Below, in pieces: positions 50,570-59,227 of a stretch of DNA of 64,000 bases. A program made the position numbers and the translations under genes. Positions within the stretch are counted from its first letter, which is position 1. Every line of letters starts with the position of its first letter. The stretch spans positions 62,001 through 126,000 of the forward strand of contig JAWLHU010000004.1 in the NCBI GenBank assembly GCA_041690255.1, given 5' to 3'. Origin of the DNA: JAWLHU01 sp041690255. Lineage in GTDB: Bacteria; Bacillota; Sulfobacillia; Symbiobacteriales; Symbiobacteriaceae. The notes under the pieces were generated by a model. The model was not told the DNA's origin and made no database searches. It saw nothing but the letters and a program-made list of their open reading frames with translations.

Positions 50570-51320
50570 CCCTCAGCTTTCGGGGATGGATGACCCCGTC
50601 ATCCGCGTGGAGGGGCTGATCAAGCGATTCGGCCAACACACCGTGCTGGATGGCATTGACCTGACGGTCCACCGGGGCGAGGTGGTGACGATCATCGGCC
50701 CATCGGGCTCGGGGAAGTCGACACTGCTGCGCTGCATCAACCGGTTGGAGAGTGCGTCCGGCGGGCGCATCTTCCTCGATGATGATGAGGTGACGGGAGA
50801 GAACGCCCCGGTCGACGGGCTGCGCCGGCGGATGGGGATGGTCTTCCAGCGGTTCCACCTCTTCCGCCACCTGACCGTGGAGCAGAACCTGATGATCGCT
50901 CCCATGCACGTGGCGGGCGTGACGAGAGAGGAGGCCCGGCAGCGGGCCCACGCCCTGCTGGAGCGAGTCGGCCTGGGTGACAAGGCCCTGGCCTACCCGG
51001 CCACCCTCTCGGGCGGTCAGCAGCAACGTGCGGCGATTGCGCGGGCGCTGGCCATGCAGCCCGAGGTCCTCCTCTTTGACGAGCCGACATCGGCCCTCGA
51101 CCCGGAGCTGGTCGGTGAGGTACTGGCCGTCATGAAGGAACTGGCCCTGGAGGGGCGCACCATGGTGGTGGTCACCCACGAGATGGGCTTCGCCCGGGAG
51201 GTCTCGGACCGGGTCGCCTGCATGGATGGCGGCAAGCTGATCGAGATCGCCCCGCCCGCCGAGTTCTTCGGCAATCCGCAGGCGGAGCGGACCCGTGAGT
51301 TCCTCTCCAAGGTGTTATAG
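50562..51320 (+). CDS. Polar amino acid ABC transporter ATP-binding protein
   Basis: A 252-residue ABC ATPase of the GlnQ/HisP type with Walker A GPSGSGKST, signature LSGGQQQRAAIARALAM and Walker B EVLLFDEPTSALDPELV, then THEMGFAREVSDRV. GTG at 50562 follows GGAGGTGATG. Completes the three-gene transporter. Confidence 0.93.
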   Translation: MTNPQLSGMDDPVIRVEGLIKRFGQHTVLDGIDLTVHRGEVVTIIGPSGSGKSTLLRCINRLESASGGRIFLDDDEVTGENAPVDGLRRRMGMVFQRFHLFRHLTVEQNLMIAPMHVAGVTREEARQRAHALLERVGLGDKALAYPATLSGGQQQRAAIARALAMQPEVLLFDEPTSALDPELVGEVLAVMKELALEGRTMVVVTHEMGFAREVSDRVACMDGGKLIEIAPPAEFFGNPQAERTREFLSKVL

Positions 51321-51328
51321 GGCAAGCA

Positions 51329-51351
51329 AGACCGGCCAGAGCGGCCGGTCT
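51329..51351 (+). terminator. Rho-independent terminator
   Basis: A perfect 9-bp stem (AGACCGGCC / GGCCGGTCT) with a 5-base loop followed by TCGTCC, after the transporter operon. Confidence 0.65.
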
Positions 51352-51428
51352 TCGTCCTCTATTGACAGCCCATCGGTCTGGCGGGCATACTGCAAGTGCC
51401 AGAGTACGGGAGAATGGTGGGATCGACC

Positions 51429-52352
51429 ATGGCGGAACCGCAGGCGTGGGATCTGGTGGTCATCGGCGCTGGGATGGCGGGGATTTCGACCGCCATCTGG
51501 GCCAGGCGGCTTGGGCTCTCCGCCCTCCTGCTGGAGCGGGAGCGGGAACCGGGCGGCCAGTTGACCGCCATTGCCGGGCGCATTGTGGACTACCCGGGGT
51601 TGGATCTCCCAGAGGGGGCGGCACTGACCGAACGGCTGATCCGTCAGGCCCGGGAACTCGGGGCAGATATCCGTCTGGGCGCCCCGGTCCTCTCGGTCGA
51701 TCTGCGGGGCCGCACCTGCACGCTCGCCGGCGGACAGGTCGTGACTGGCCGCAGCCTGGTGCTCGCCACAGGGCTCACGGCGAAGCGGTTGGATATCCCG
51801 GGTGAGGCGGAGCTCTACCAGCAGCGGCTCGTCCGACGCCCCTCCCACGATATGGCGTGGTTCAGCGGCAAGCGGGTGGCCATTATCGGCGGGGGTGACC
51901 GGGCTGCCGAAAACGCCCTCATGCTGAGCGATACGGCGGCCTGGGTCCACCTGATCCACCGAGGCAGGCAACTACGGGCCAGAGCCACCTTCGCTGATTC
52001 GCTCAGTCAGCATGAGCGGATCAGCGTCCATCTGAATGCGCATGTTCAGTCCTTCACCGTGGGAGGCGGTCAGGCGACGATCGCCCTGGAGCAGGACGGG
52101 AACCTGGTCCGTCTCCCGGTCGATGGGGTCTGCATCTATATCGGCAACCGGCCGAATACGGAGTTGGCAGCGGGTCAGGTGGCCCTGACTGATGAGGGGT
52201 ATATCGTGACCGATCGGACCGGGCAGACGACGGTTCCAGGCGTATATGCCGCGGGCGATGTCTGCACCCTCCCCTCCTTCCAGGCCCTGGTCACGGCAGC
52301 CGGCCAGGCCATGATGGTCGCCAAGCAGATCGCGATGCGGCAGCGCCCGTAA
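51429..52352 (+). CDS. Thioredoxin-reductase-like FAD/NAD(P) oxidoreductase lacking the CxxC motif
   Basis: A 307-residue protein with the FAD-binding VVIGAGMAGIST at the N-terminus, the thioredoxin-reductase-type EPGGQLTAIAGRIVDYPG block, the NAD(P)-binding IIGGGDRAAENAL and the C-terminal FAD motif GVYAAGDV. Where thioredoxin reductase has its active CAxC between the two nucleotide domains, this protein reads RRPSHDMAWFSGK, so it has no redox disulfide. It should be a ferredoxin/flavodoxin reductase-like or other FAD-dependent enzyme rather than a thioredoxin reductase. Confidence 0.87.
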   Translation: MAEPQAWDLVVIGAGMAGISTAIWARRLGLSALLLEREREPGGQLTAIAGRIVDYPGLDLPEGAALTERLIRQARELGADIRLGAPVLSVDLRGRTCTLAGGQVVTGRSLVLATGLTAKRLDIPGEAELYQQRLVRRPSHDMAWFSGKRVAIIGGGDRAAENALMLSDTAAWVHLIHRGRQLRARATFADSLSQHERISVHLNAHVQSFTVGGGQATIALEQDGNLVRLPVDGVCIYIGNRPNTELAAGQVALTDEGYIVTDRTGQTTVPGVYAAGDVCTLPSFQALVTAAGQAMMVAKQIAMRQRP

Positions 52353-52380
52353 CGGTGGAACGACAGGGCACAAAAAAAGA

Positions 52381-52404
52381 CGCCCGGTGCAGTTGCACCG
52401 GGCG
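52381..52404 (-). terminator. Rho-independent terminator
   Basis: A perfect 11-bp stem (CGCCCGGTGCA / TGCACCGGGCG); on the minus strand it is followed by TCTTTTTTTG, terminating the RRM gene. Confidence 0.85.
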
Positions 52405-52418
52405 CTCCTCATGACCGT

Positions 52419-52685
52419 TTAGCGGCGAGGGCCACGCTCAGGGCGGGGCTGAGCCTCGTTCACGGTGAGGGCACGGCCACCCCACTCGGCGCCGTTCAGG
52501 GCGTCGATAACGGCCTGGGCGGCATCGGCGGGAACCTCAACGAACCCGAAGCCACGGCTGCGGCCGGTCTCCCGGTCGGTGGCGATACGGGCGCCGAGAA
52601 CCTCAGCGTGCTGAGAAACGGCGTTCTGGAGGTCCTCCGAGGTGACAGCCCAGGGGAGGTTGCCAAAGTACAGGGTCTTGGTCAT
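52419..52685 (-). CDS. RRM-type RNA-binding protein 1
   Basis: An 88-residue protein consisting of one RNA recognition motif: RNP2 is TLYFGNL, RNP1 is RGFGFVEV, with the aromatic residues F at the RNA-contact positions. A short Arg/Pro tail follows. Single-RRM proteins of this type occur in cyanobacteria and a few Firmicutes and bind single-stranded RNA. A second copy lies 400 bases upstream. The first gene has a leader of about 115 bases with a possible TTGCAT/TACCCT promoter near 52800-52832. Confidence 0.92.
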   Translation of the reverse strand: MTKTLYFGNLPWAVTSEDLQNAVSQHAEVLGARIATDRETGRSRGFGFVEVPADAAQAVIDALNGAEWGGRALTVNEAQPRPERGPRR

Positions 52686-52832
52686 CGCTCTCTCTCCCAT
52701 CATCTTGGGTATTTGGATCGCAGTCGGGAGGGAAACGCGAGACTCACCCAGGGTACAGGCAACCTGCGCAACCGCTCTCCAATCCGCTAACCACTAAACA
52801 GGGTACGCTGTTTCGACAAAAAATGCAACCCC

Positions 52833-53021
52833 CTATTGGTGCGGATCGCCCCAGCGGCTGGACCTGATGGGCTTCCCTGGACTCGAGAACTCCGGTTCCA
52901 ACTCCGCACCAACCTCGAAGTTGGCCTTCGCATCGGCATCTCGCCAGCCTCCCCGGCGCTGGGCCAGAATCCGACGGAGCCCCTGGCCCGCCTTGAGCCT
53001 GCCGATCTTGTTACTGGGCAA
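52833..53021 (-). CDS. Small hypothetical protein with GWRD motif
   Basis: A 62-residue ORF beginning with TTG at 53021, 8 bases after AGGGGG. It has a basic N-terminal helix (SNKIGRLKAGQGLRRILAQ), GGWRDADA and an acidic C-terminal half. It resembles the plus-strand ORF at 58659-58859, which also starts with an SN-type N-terminus and carries GWRD in the same place. The match is short, so homology is tentative. Confidence 0.45.
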   Translation of the reverse strand: MPSNKIGRLKAGQGLRRILAQRRGGWRDADAKANFEVGAELEPEFSSPGKPIRSSRWGDPHQ

Positions 53022-53082
53022 ACGGTTCACCCCCTCCCTGAGCGCTAGTCTGCCCAGGGAGAGGGTGTCACCGATACGTCCG

Positions 53083-53358
53083 TCAGCGTCCGCGCCGACC
53101 TCCGCCGCCTCCGGTCCGGGGCTGGGCCTCGTTTACAGTTAACGCCCGCCCGGCCCATTCGGCCCCATTCAGGGCATCCACGCAGGCCTGGGCTTGCTCG
53201 TCGCTCACTTCGACAAAGCCGAAGCCACGGGACTTGCCAGTCTCCCGGTCCCGCACCACCCTGGCCGAGGTGACCTCGCCGTACTGTGAAAAGGCCCGCA
53301 TCAGGTCATCATCGGTCGCCGCCCACGGTAGGTTCCCCACATACAACGTCTTTGCCAT
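53083..53358 (-). CDS. RRM-type RNA-binding protein 2
   Basis: A 91-residue RRM protein: RNP2 LYVGNLP and RNP1 RGFGFVEV, ending in a Gly/Arg-rich tail (RTGGGGGRRGR) typical of RNA-binding glycine-rich proteins. Close paralogue of the 52419 gene, from which it differs mainly in the first helix and the tail. Confidence 0.92.
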   Translation of the reverse strand: MAKTLYVGNLPWAATDDDLMRAFSQYGEVTSARVVRDRETGKSRGFGFVEVSDEQAQACVDALNGAEWAGRALTVNEAQPRTGGGGGRRGR

Positions 53359-53518
53359 CGTTCTACGCCCTCCTCTTTCGGTGGCAGAAGAATTCCAGAC
53401 CTTCCACCGTTTGTCACTATTATACGCTATTTGGTGCCATTCGGCAATATTTTCCGTATGCTCAAGTGGCCAGATGTGCAGACTAGATGCCAGACCAGCG
53501 ATTGAGGGGGCAGCGTAC

Positions 53519-53926
53519 GTGCAGATCACCCTGACGGCAACCGGTCTGGAGTCAAAGGTCAAGCTATGGGAACTCTCGGTGGATCCGGACGGCCACTGGC
53601 AATACGAGAGCCGGGCCGTAGAGCATGCGGAGGGCCAGCTCTCGCCGGCGAACATCGCTCAACTCAAGATGTTCTACGACAAGGTGAACTGGGGGTTGGA
53701 GGTCCTCAACTCCCCGCTCACGGCCAACGACCGGATCCTCTTTCAAATGGATGTAGTCCACGAGGGAGCCAGGCCCCAGCGCTACCAGTTTAGTGAGCAG
53801 TGCACGCACCGCTCCTGGCAGTTCCAGGACCTGTTCCACTTCCTGAGGCACAACGTGGCGACCGCGGGCGACCCGGTGGGCTTCTCGCCCGATGAGCCCC
53901 GCGAACAACCGCCGGCCATGCAGTAA
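53519..53926 (+). CDS. Hypothetical protein
   Basis: A 135-residue soluble protein beginning with GTG at 53519 after GAGGGGG. It contains SVDPDGHWQYESRAVEHAEG and YQFSEQCTHRSWQFQDLFHF, suggesting a mixed alpha/beta domain. No family recognised. Convergent with the LysR gene. Confidence 0.65.
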   Translation: MQITLTATGLESKVKLWELSVDPDGHWQYESRAVEHAEGQLSPANIAQLKMFYDKVNWGLEVLNSPLTANDRILFQMDVVHEGARPQRYQFSEQCTHRSWQFQDLFHFLRHNVATAGDPVGFSPDEPREQPPAMQ

Positions 53927-53955
53927 AGCCAGGGGCGTATTTGCCCCTGGCTTTC

Positions 53956-54849
53956 CTATTTGATCTCGAACCGGCGCTTCAGGAGGGTCAGGAAGGCGTT
54001 GACGGCTGGCGAGCGGCGCTCGTCCCGCCGGAGGATCAGTGAGGTGGTCCTGCTGCTCTTCGGCAGGCCTGGCACGTGCAACTGGACCAGATCGCCTGCC
54101 TCCAGGTCCTTCTGCACTGCGGAGACGGGCTCCAGGGCAATACCGAAGCCTAGTCGGACCATGGTCTTGATCGCTTCGTGGTTGTCGAACTCCATGATCA
54201 CGTTCGGGCTGATCCCCATCTGCTCCAGCAACTGATCGGTGGTGATCCGGAAGCGGGCGCCCCGGACATAGCAGATCATGGGCTGCCGGGCGAGGTCGGG
54301 GTCACTCAGCGTCGCCGGGAGTTCAGCGGCGTAGCTCGGGCTCGCCACCACGACCAGCGGATCCTCGTAGAGGGGGACCGACTCCAGCCGCTCGTGGACC
54401 TGCGGGGTGGTGATCAGACCGAGATCCACCTCGCCGTGAAGGAGCATCGTCACAGTCTCTATGTTGTTCCCGGTCTTTACGTTGATCTTGATCAGTGGAT
54501 GCTCCCGGGCGAACTCGGCCAGGAGATCGGGCAGGGTAAAGAGGCCGATCGTGTGGACGCAGCCGACGGTGATATGTCCGCTGCCCGGAGAGCGCAGCTC
54601 CTGGACCGCTGACTCACATCCCTGCACCAGGTGGACGACCTGGCGGGCATACTCGTAGACCAGTTCCCCGGCCGGCGTCAGATGCACCTGCTTGCCATGG
54701 CGGGTGAAGAGTTGAATCCCCAGGTGATCCTCCAGGGCACCGACCTGCTTCGTGATGGATGGCTGGGTCAGGTTCTGGACCTGTGCAGCCCGGGTAAACG
54801 AACCCTCCTCAACAACTCGGCAAAAGGTGATCAGGTGCTGGAGCAGCAT
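53956..54849 (-). CDS. LysR-family transcriptional regulator
   Basis: A 297-residue LTTR with the N-terminal winged HTH (FTRAAQVQNLTQPSITKQVGALEDHLGIQLF) and a C-terminal periplasmic-binding-like domain. ATG at 54849. A TATAAT box lies near 54917 on the minus strand. The neighbours give no clear target gene; it is not divergent from an obvious enzyme. Confidence 0.9.
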   Translation of the reverse strand: MLLQHLITFCRVVEEGSFTRAAQVQNLTQPSITKQVGALEDHLGIQLFTRHGKQVHLTPAGELVYEYARQVVHLVQGCESAVQELRSPGSGHITVGCVHTIGLFTLPDLLAEFAREHPLIKINVKTGNNIETVTMLLHGEVDLGLITTPQVHERLESVPLYEDPLVVVASPSYAAELPATLSDPDLARQPMICYVRGARFRITTDQLLEQMGISPNVIMEFDNHEAIKTMVRLGFGIALEPVSAVQKDLEAGDLVQLHVPGLPKSSRTTSLILRRDERRSPAVNAFLTLLKRRFEIK

Positions 54850-54945
54850 GGGCGACCCCCCCGTTCTGACATGCCTCCAGGGAATGCACACAGTACATAC
54901 CTTTCGTATTCATTATAGAACACAGAAGAGTCCTTGAGAAGAGGT

Positions 54946-56346
54946 TCACGAGGATCCCTTCTCCAGCCGTTCCAGCGAGTCGTGAGCGGCGCTGACTGCA
55001 CCGGCGTCGGGCTGATTGCGCCCGTAGCGAGCCTGGTTGTATACGCTGGTCACCGCATCCGACGGCTGCCCGGCCTCCGGGTGCCTTTCGCTCAACGCCT
55101 CGCGGTAGCGGTTCGGCGTCTCCGCCTCCCCCCTCGGACGCCCCTTCTGGCTGCCCCATCGCTGGAGCCGGCGGAAGAGGGCGCGGGGGTCCCGGCGGTC
55201 CTGCAGACCGAGCGCCTGAGCGGCGGTCTGGACGGCTGGCTGCGCCCTCCCGGCGGCCAGGCCGAAGAGCGCCTTCAGATCGGCCCAGAGGGAGCGCCAG
55301 AAGCCGAGGCTGATCCGCTCTTCATCGAACTCCGCTGACTGGCGCCGCATCCGGACCAGTTGCATCAGGTACCGGGCGACGACGAGGAGGATCAGGACAA
55401 AGACGGCGGCCTTCAGGTAGGGCGTGATATCGAGCGGCAGCCCGGTCTCGCCCAGTTCTGGAGGCGGTGGCACCTCGCCTTCGGGATCGCCCTCCGGCGC
55501 TTCTGCTTCCTGCTCGGTTCGCCTTGCGACGAGCCACCGGAAGAGGGGGCCGAGCAGGATCAACCAGCGCACGACGATCAGCATGGCTACTTGAAACACC
55601 CAGTTGAAGAACGGGGCGATGATCTCCCCGACGCCATGCAGGATCGCCATCATGCGGTCCGTGGAGAGCGTGTAGGAGGCGATCAGGGTGAGGAGGGTCA
55701 GGCTGCCTACCACCGCCATCATCACCGGGCTGACGCTGTTGCCGGTGCCGCTGTCGCCCAGCTTCGCCTGGTCGGCCTTGAGGGCCCGGTCGCGGGTGAG
55801 CAGCAACAGGCTCAGGCCTGCGGCGAAGAGGAGGATCACCGACCAGTAGAGCAGCAACTGCACCTTCGGATTGGCGGCCTGGCCGAGGAGCAGGAGCAGC
55901 AGGATACCGCCCAGGAGCGCCCCGAACTGGACGCTGAACCGCGAGAAGATCCGGCCATACTCGATTCCTTCAATCGAGCTCCTCGCCCCCTGGTACCAGA
56001 GATAGGCCGCCACCGGGATGAAGAAGACGGCCAGGTTGAAGTGGAGCAGCCCGCTCCGCATGGTCGGGGGCACGGCCTGGTAAGCGAGCAGGTAGGCCAC
56101 GACAACGCCGCCACCGAGGGCGTAGAGGCGCCGCTGTGGGTCCTCCTTCCGGTCGCCTGCCTCCCAGAGGCCGGCGGCCAGGAAGACCAGCAGGGGAAGC
56201 CAGGCGCCGGGCAGGGCGGCCGGCCACTCGTCACCACCGTTCGATGCATAGGCCACGAGGAGCCAGGGGATCACCACCGCTGTCTCCGAAAGGGCGGAGA
56301 GGATCCAGCGGAGAAGGGCACCCTTATTGCGCAAGAACGGCAGCAT
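54946..56346 (-). CDS. DUF4129-type membrane protein of a MoxR-DUF58 locus
   Basis: A 466-residue protein with about eight N-terminal and central transmembrane helices, a Pro/Glu linker (EGDPEGEVPPPPE) and a cytoplasmic C-terminal domain that includes RFRRLQRWG and NRYREALSERHPEA, typical of the DUF4129 domain. It overlaps the DUF58 gene by 23 bases and completes the MoxR-DUF58-DUF4129 cluster often linked to secreted or membrane-associated chaperone functions. No transglutaminase domain is seen, although such clusters often carry one. Confidence 0.78.
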   Translation of the reverse strand: MLPFLRNKGALLRWILSALSETAVVIPWLLVAYASNGGDEWPAALPGAWLPLLVFLAAGLWEAGDRKEDPQRRLYALGGGVVVAYLLAYQAVPPTMRSGLLHFNLAVFFIPVAAYLWYQGARSSIEGIEYGRIFSRFSVQFGALLGGILLLLLLGQAANPKVQLLLYWSVILLFAAGLSLLLLTRDRALKADQAKLGDSGTGNSVSPVMMAVVGSLTLLTLIASYTLSTDRMMAILHGVGEIIAPFFNWVFQVAMLIVVRWLILLGPLFRWLVARRTEQEAEAPEGDPEGEVPPPPELGETGLPLDITPYLKAAVFVLILLVVARYLMQLVRMRRQSAEFDEERISLGFWRSLWADLKALFGLAAGRAQPAVQTAAQALGLQDRRDPRALFRRLQRWGSQKGRPRGEAETPNRYREALSERHPEAGQPSDAVTSVYNQARYGRNQPDAGAVSAAHDSLERLEKGSS

Positions 56347-57550
56347 GCAGCCCCTCCTCCCCACCCACCTCGTAGATGCGGACGCCCGGCAGTCGCGGCA
56401 ACTCCTGCGGCTCCGGCGATGTGACCACCAGGGTGACCGGCCGTCCCGAGCGCTGCACCCGCAGCACCTGAGCCGCCAGGCCCTCGTCGACCAGCCGGGT
56501 GATCACCACCACGCTGGTGCCGTAGGGCAACTGGGGGACCTCTGTGGCCAGCAGTTCAGCGATGGGCTGCGGCGAGCCGCTCTGCAGGCGGGCAAGTCCC
56601 TCCAGGGTCTGCTGGAGCACCTGCTCACCGCGCGCGGGAGGCAGGCGGAGCGACATGCCCCATTGGTAGATCAGCCCGTTGGCGTAAAGCCCCACGGCCA
56701 GCCCTTCCTCGGTTGCCCAGCTCACGATCGATGCAGCCATGGTGCAGCCAGCCTCCAGCGCGGAGACGTCGTCTCCCGACCAGAAGTACTCGAAGGACCA
56801 GGTGTTCAGGAAGACCGCCAGCCCCAGGTTGGCGCTGGGGTCCAACTGCCGCACCTGAAGCCGTCCGGCCACCGCGGAGGCCTTCCAGTGGATCCGGTTG
56901 AGCGGGTCACCTGGCTGGTACTCCCGGACCCCGGCGAACCGCAGGGGATCCTCGAAGAGCTTGTCATTCGACTTGAGGTCGCCGAACGGGCGCCTGGAGG
57001 GCAGCCCAACCTGCTCCAACGGCTGGATGCGCGGGTAGACAAGCAGCAGGTCAGACTCCTCAATGGGAATGGCGTCATCGACCCAGCCAAAGGGGTCACC
57101 GCCCTTGATCGTCCCCGGCCCCAGCCGGTAGAAGCCACGGCGGGTGGCGCGCACCTTGTGGTGCCGGATCACCTTCTGGTACCAGGCCAGGCTGAAGAGC
57201 AGGCGAATCACCGAGCGGCCCTTCCGGTGGAAGAGTGTCTTCTGAGACTGCAGTTCCAGGGCTTCCGGCATAGAGTCATCAACGGTCAGATAGGAGAGGG
57301 GCAGGATCTTCCGATTGGTCAGTTCGACCGTCAACTCGACCTCTTCCCCGGCGAAGCAGTGTGTGCGACCAAACCAGCGGCGGTACTCCACCCGCTCCAG
57401 GGCGTAACGCCCCCAGAGCATGACCGTCCCGACTACGAAAGTGAGCAGGAGGGCCATGAGCAGGAGCAGACCGCTGTCGGTTGCGAGCGCCAGGACGTAG
57501 AGGGCGGCAATCCCGAGCCAGATCATCCCCTCCTGGCGGGTGGCGTCCAC
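56324..57550 (-). CDS. DUF58 domain protein
   Basis: A 408-residue protein with two N-terminal membrane helices and a DUF58 domain. The signature is FAGVREYQPGDPLNRIHWKASA (about residues 205-225), followed by a VWA-like region. DUF58 proteins pair with MoxR ATPases in the same operon. Start codon overlaps the moxR stop region (stop and start share position 57550). Confidence 0.9.
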   Translation of the reverse strand: MDATRQEGMIWLGIAALYVLALATDSGLLLLMALLLTFVVGTVMLWGRYALERVEYRRWFGRTHCFAGEEVELTVELTNRKILPLSYLTVDDSMPEALELQSQKTLFHRKGRSVIRLLFSLAWYQKVIRHHKVRATRRGFYRLGPGTIKGGDPFGWVDDAIPIEESDLLLVYPRIQPLEQVGLPSRRPFGDLKSNDKLFEDPLRFAGVREYQPGDPLNRIHWKASAVAGRLQVRQLDPSANLGLAVFLNTWSFEYFWSGDDVSALEAGCTMAASIVSWATEEGLAVGLYANGLIYQWGMSLRLPPARGEQVLQQTLEGLARLQSGSPQPIAELLATEVPQLPYGTSVVVITRLVDEGLAAQVLRVQRSGRPVTLVVTSPEPQELPRLPGVRIYEVGGEEGLHAAVLAQ

Positions 57551-58518
57551 TAGGAATCCCCCTTCGCGACCGCCTCAGCCGGAACGGGTACCGAGGCGAG
57601 GACCCGGCTGATCACATCTTTCGCACCCTGTCCGCGCAGCCGGGAGTGGGCCGAGGCGATGATCCGGTGGCCGAGAACCGGCTCGACAAGGTACTGCACG
57701 TCGTCGGGCAGGACGTAATCGCGGCCCCTGAGCGCCGCCAGCGCCTGACAGGCCCGGAAGAGGGCCAGGGTGCCGCGCGGGCTGACGCCAAGCTCCACCC
57801 CGGTAGCGGTGCGGGTCGCCCGGACCAGGTCGACCATATACTGCTGGACGGGGCGGCTTACGTGGACCTGCGGGATCGACTCCTGCAAGGCGATGATCTC
57901 AGCGGCCGTAGCGACCGACTTCAGTTCCGTGTAAGGGTTCCGCTCCCGGAACTTGTCCACCATAGCCATCTCCTCGTCGGCCTCCGGGTATCCGACAGGC
58001 AGCTTCAGAAGGAAGCGGTCCAGCTGGGCTTCGGGCAGCGGGAAGGTACCCTCCTGCTCCACCGGGTTCTGGGTGGCGAGGACGAGGAAGGGCCGGGGGA
58101 GCGGGCGGGTGACGCCCTCGACCGTCGCCTGCTTCTCCTCCATGCACTCCAGCAGGGAGGATTGGGTCCGCGGCGTCGCCCGGTTGATCTCATCGGCCAG
58201 GACGATCTGCGCGAAGATGGGGCCCGGGCGGTACTCGAACTCGCCGTCCTTCTGGTTGTAGAAGGAGAGGCCGGTCACATCCGACGGCAGAAGGTCCGGA
58301 GTGAACTGAATCCGCCGGAACGAGGCGTCGAGCGACCGGGCAAGGGACTTGGCCATCATGGTCTTACCGGTGCCGGGGACATCTTCCAGCAACACGTGTC
58401 CCCCGGTTGCCAGGGCGACCATGAGCAGCTCGATGACCGACTCCTTCCCCACCATCACCTGCTGCACATTGGTACGAACCCGCTCCGCCAGGCCCGCGGC
58501 TGCCTGTACCTGCTCCAC
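57550..58518 (-). CDS. MoxR-family AAA+ ATPase
   Basis: A 322-residue AAA+ ATPase with Walker A EDVPGTGKTMMAKSLA, Walker B IVLADEINRATPRTQSSLLE, sensor-1 LATQNPVEQEGTFPLPEAQLDRF and the C-terminal lid. MoxR acts as a chaperone that activates metal-containing or VWA-domain proteins. GTG at 58518 follows GGGGGATTACC. Confidence 0.93.
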   Translation of the reverse strand: MEQVQAAAGLAERVRTNVQQVMVGKESVIELLMVALATGGHVLLEDVPGTGKTMMAKSLARSLDASFRRIQFTPDLLPSDVTGLSFYNQKDGEFEYRPGPIFAQIVLADEINRATPRTQSSLLECMEEKQATVEGVTRPLPRPFLVLATQNPVEQEGTFPLPEAQLDRFLLKLPVGYPEADEEMAMVDKFRERNPYTELKSVATAAEIIALQESIPQVHVSRPVQQYMVDLVRATRTATGVELGVSPRGTLALFRACQALAALRGRDYVLPDDVQYLVEPVLGHRIIASAHSRLRGQGAKDVISRVLASVPVPAEAVAKGDS

Positions 58519-58658
58519 GGTAATCCCCCTTTAGATAATCAATGCATGAATCGGCTGAAACCTCTTGTTGGTTGGACGTGGCAGACGCATGAACGGTTCA
58601 GATGAAGTGCAAACTAGCTCCATCCCCTGCTTCCCTCAAGGATATGGAGGTGGGATCC

Positions 58659-58859
58659 GTGTCCAATTCGCACACAGCACCCAAGAAGGCCGTCGCCTCT
58701 CTCAGCCTCCGGCAGCTTCTACCGTCAGGTTGGCGGGACGACGCCCCCGCTTTCACGGGTGATCCGTTCTTTGACTGGGAGAGCCGGCCCGAACCCCCGC
58801 CCCGACAGGAGTTTCCTGGTCTCGGGAGCCCGTCCACCAGGCGAGCCTCGAAAGACTGA
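58659..58859 (+). CDS. Small hypothetical protein with GWRD motif
   Basis: A 66-residue ORF beginning with GTG at 58659 after GGAGGTG. It starts SNSHTAPKKAVASLSLRQLL, continues with PSGWRDDAPAF and ends with a Pro-rich, charged tail. It resembles the minus-strand ORF at 52833-53021 in the LR(I/L)L...GWRD block. The terminator at 58866-58896 follows its stop by 6 bases, which supports a real short gene. Function unknown. Confidence 0.55.
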   Translation: MSNSHTAPKKAVASLSLRQLLPSGWRDDAPAFTGDPFFDWESRPEPPPRQEFPGLGSPSTRRASKD

Positions 58860-58865
58860 TGCGCG

Positions 58866-58896
58866 CAGAGGCCCCGGACTGGCTCCGGGGCCTCTG
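58866..58896. terminator. Bidirectional terminator
   Basis: A perfect 13-bp stem (CAGAGGCCCCGGA / TCCGGGGCCTCTG) with a 5-base loop, followed by CTTATG on the plus strand, between the small GWRD gene and the converging coiled-coil gene. Confidence 0.75.
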
Positions 58897-58897
58897 C

Positions 58898-59170
58898 TTA
58901 TGCCTCCACGGATCGATCATGGATGCGCCGGAGGGACTCCTCCAGCCGGACAATGCGGATATTCCGCTCCAGGACAGCCTTGGCATAGCGGGCCGACAGC
59001 TTTTGCAGCCGCCCGTTCTCTGCCTCAAGCCGCTGGATATGGCTCCGCTTCTCGCGCTCCTGGGCGGCGACCAGATTCATGAGAATGCGGCGGCTGGTCC
59101 GCAATCCCTGAAGCCTCTCTTCCAGGATTCGCACGCGATTGCGCAGCTCCTGCAGTTCGTCGTGTTCCAC
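58898..59170 (-). CDS. Small coiled-coil protein
   Basis: A 90-residue protein that is almost entirely coiled coil (DELQELRNRVRILEERLQGL, then LEAENGRLQKLSARYAKAV). GTG at 59170 lies 7 bases after GGGGAGG. No membrane segment or domain is seen. Such short coiled-coil proteins are conserved in some spore formers but have no established role. Confidence 0.7.
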   Translation of the reverse strand: MEHDELQELRNRVRILEERLQGLRTSRRILMNLVAAQEREKRSHIQRLEAENGRLQKLSARYAKAVLERNIRIVRLEESLRRIHDRSVEA

Positions 59171-59227
59171 TGCCGTCCTCCCCTGGCAGGTGATGGTCAT
59201 CCATAGTGTACCTGGGGAGGCGCTAGA

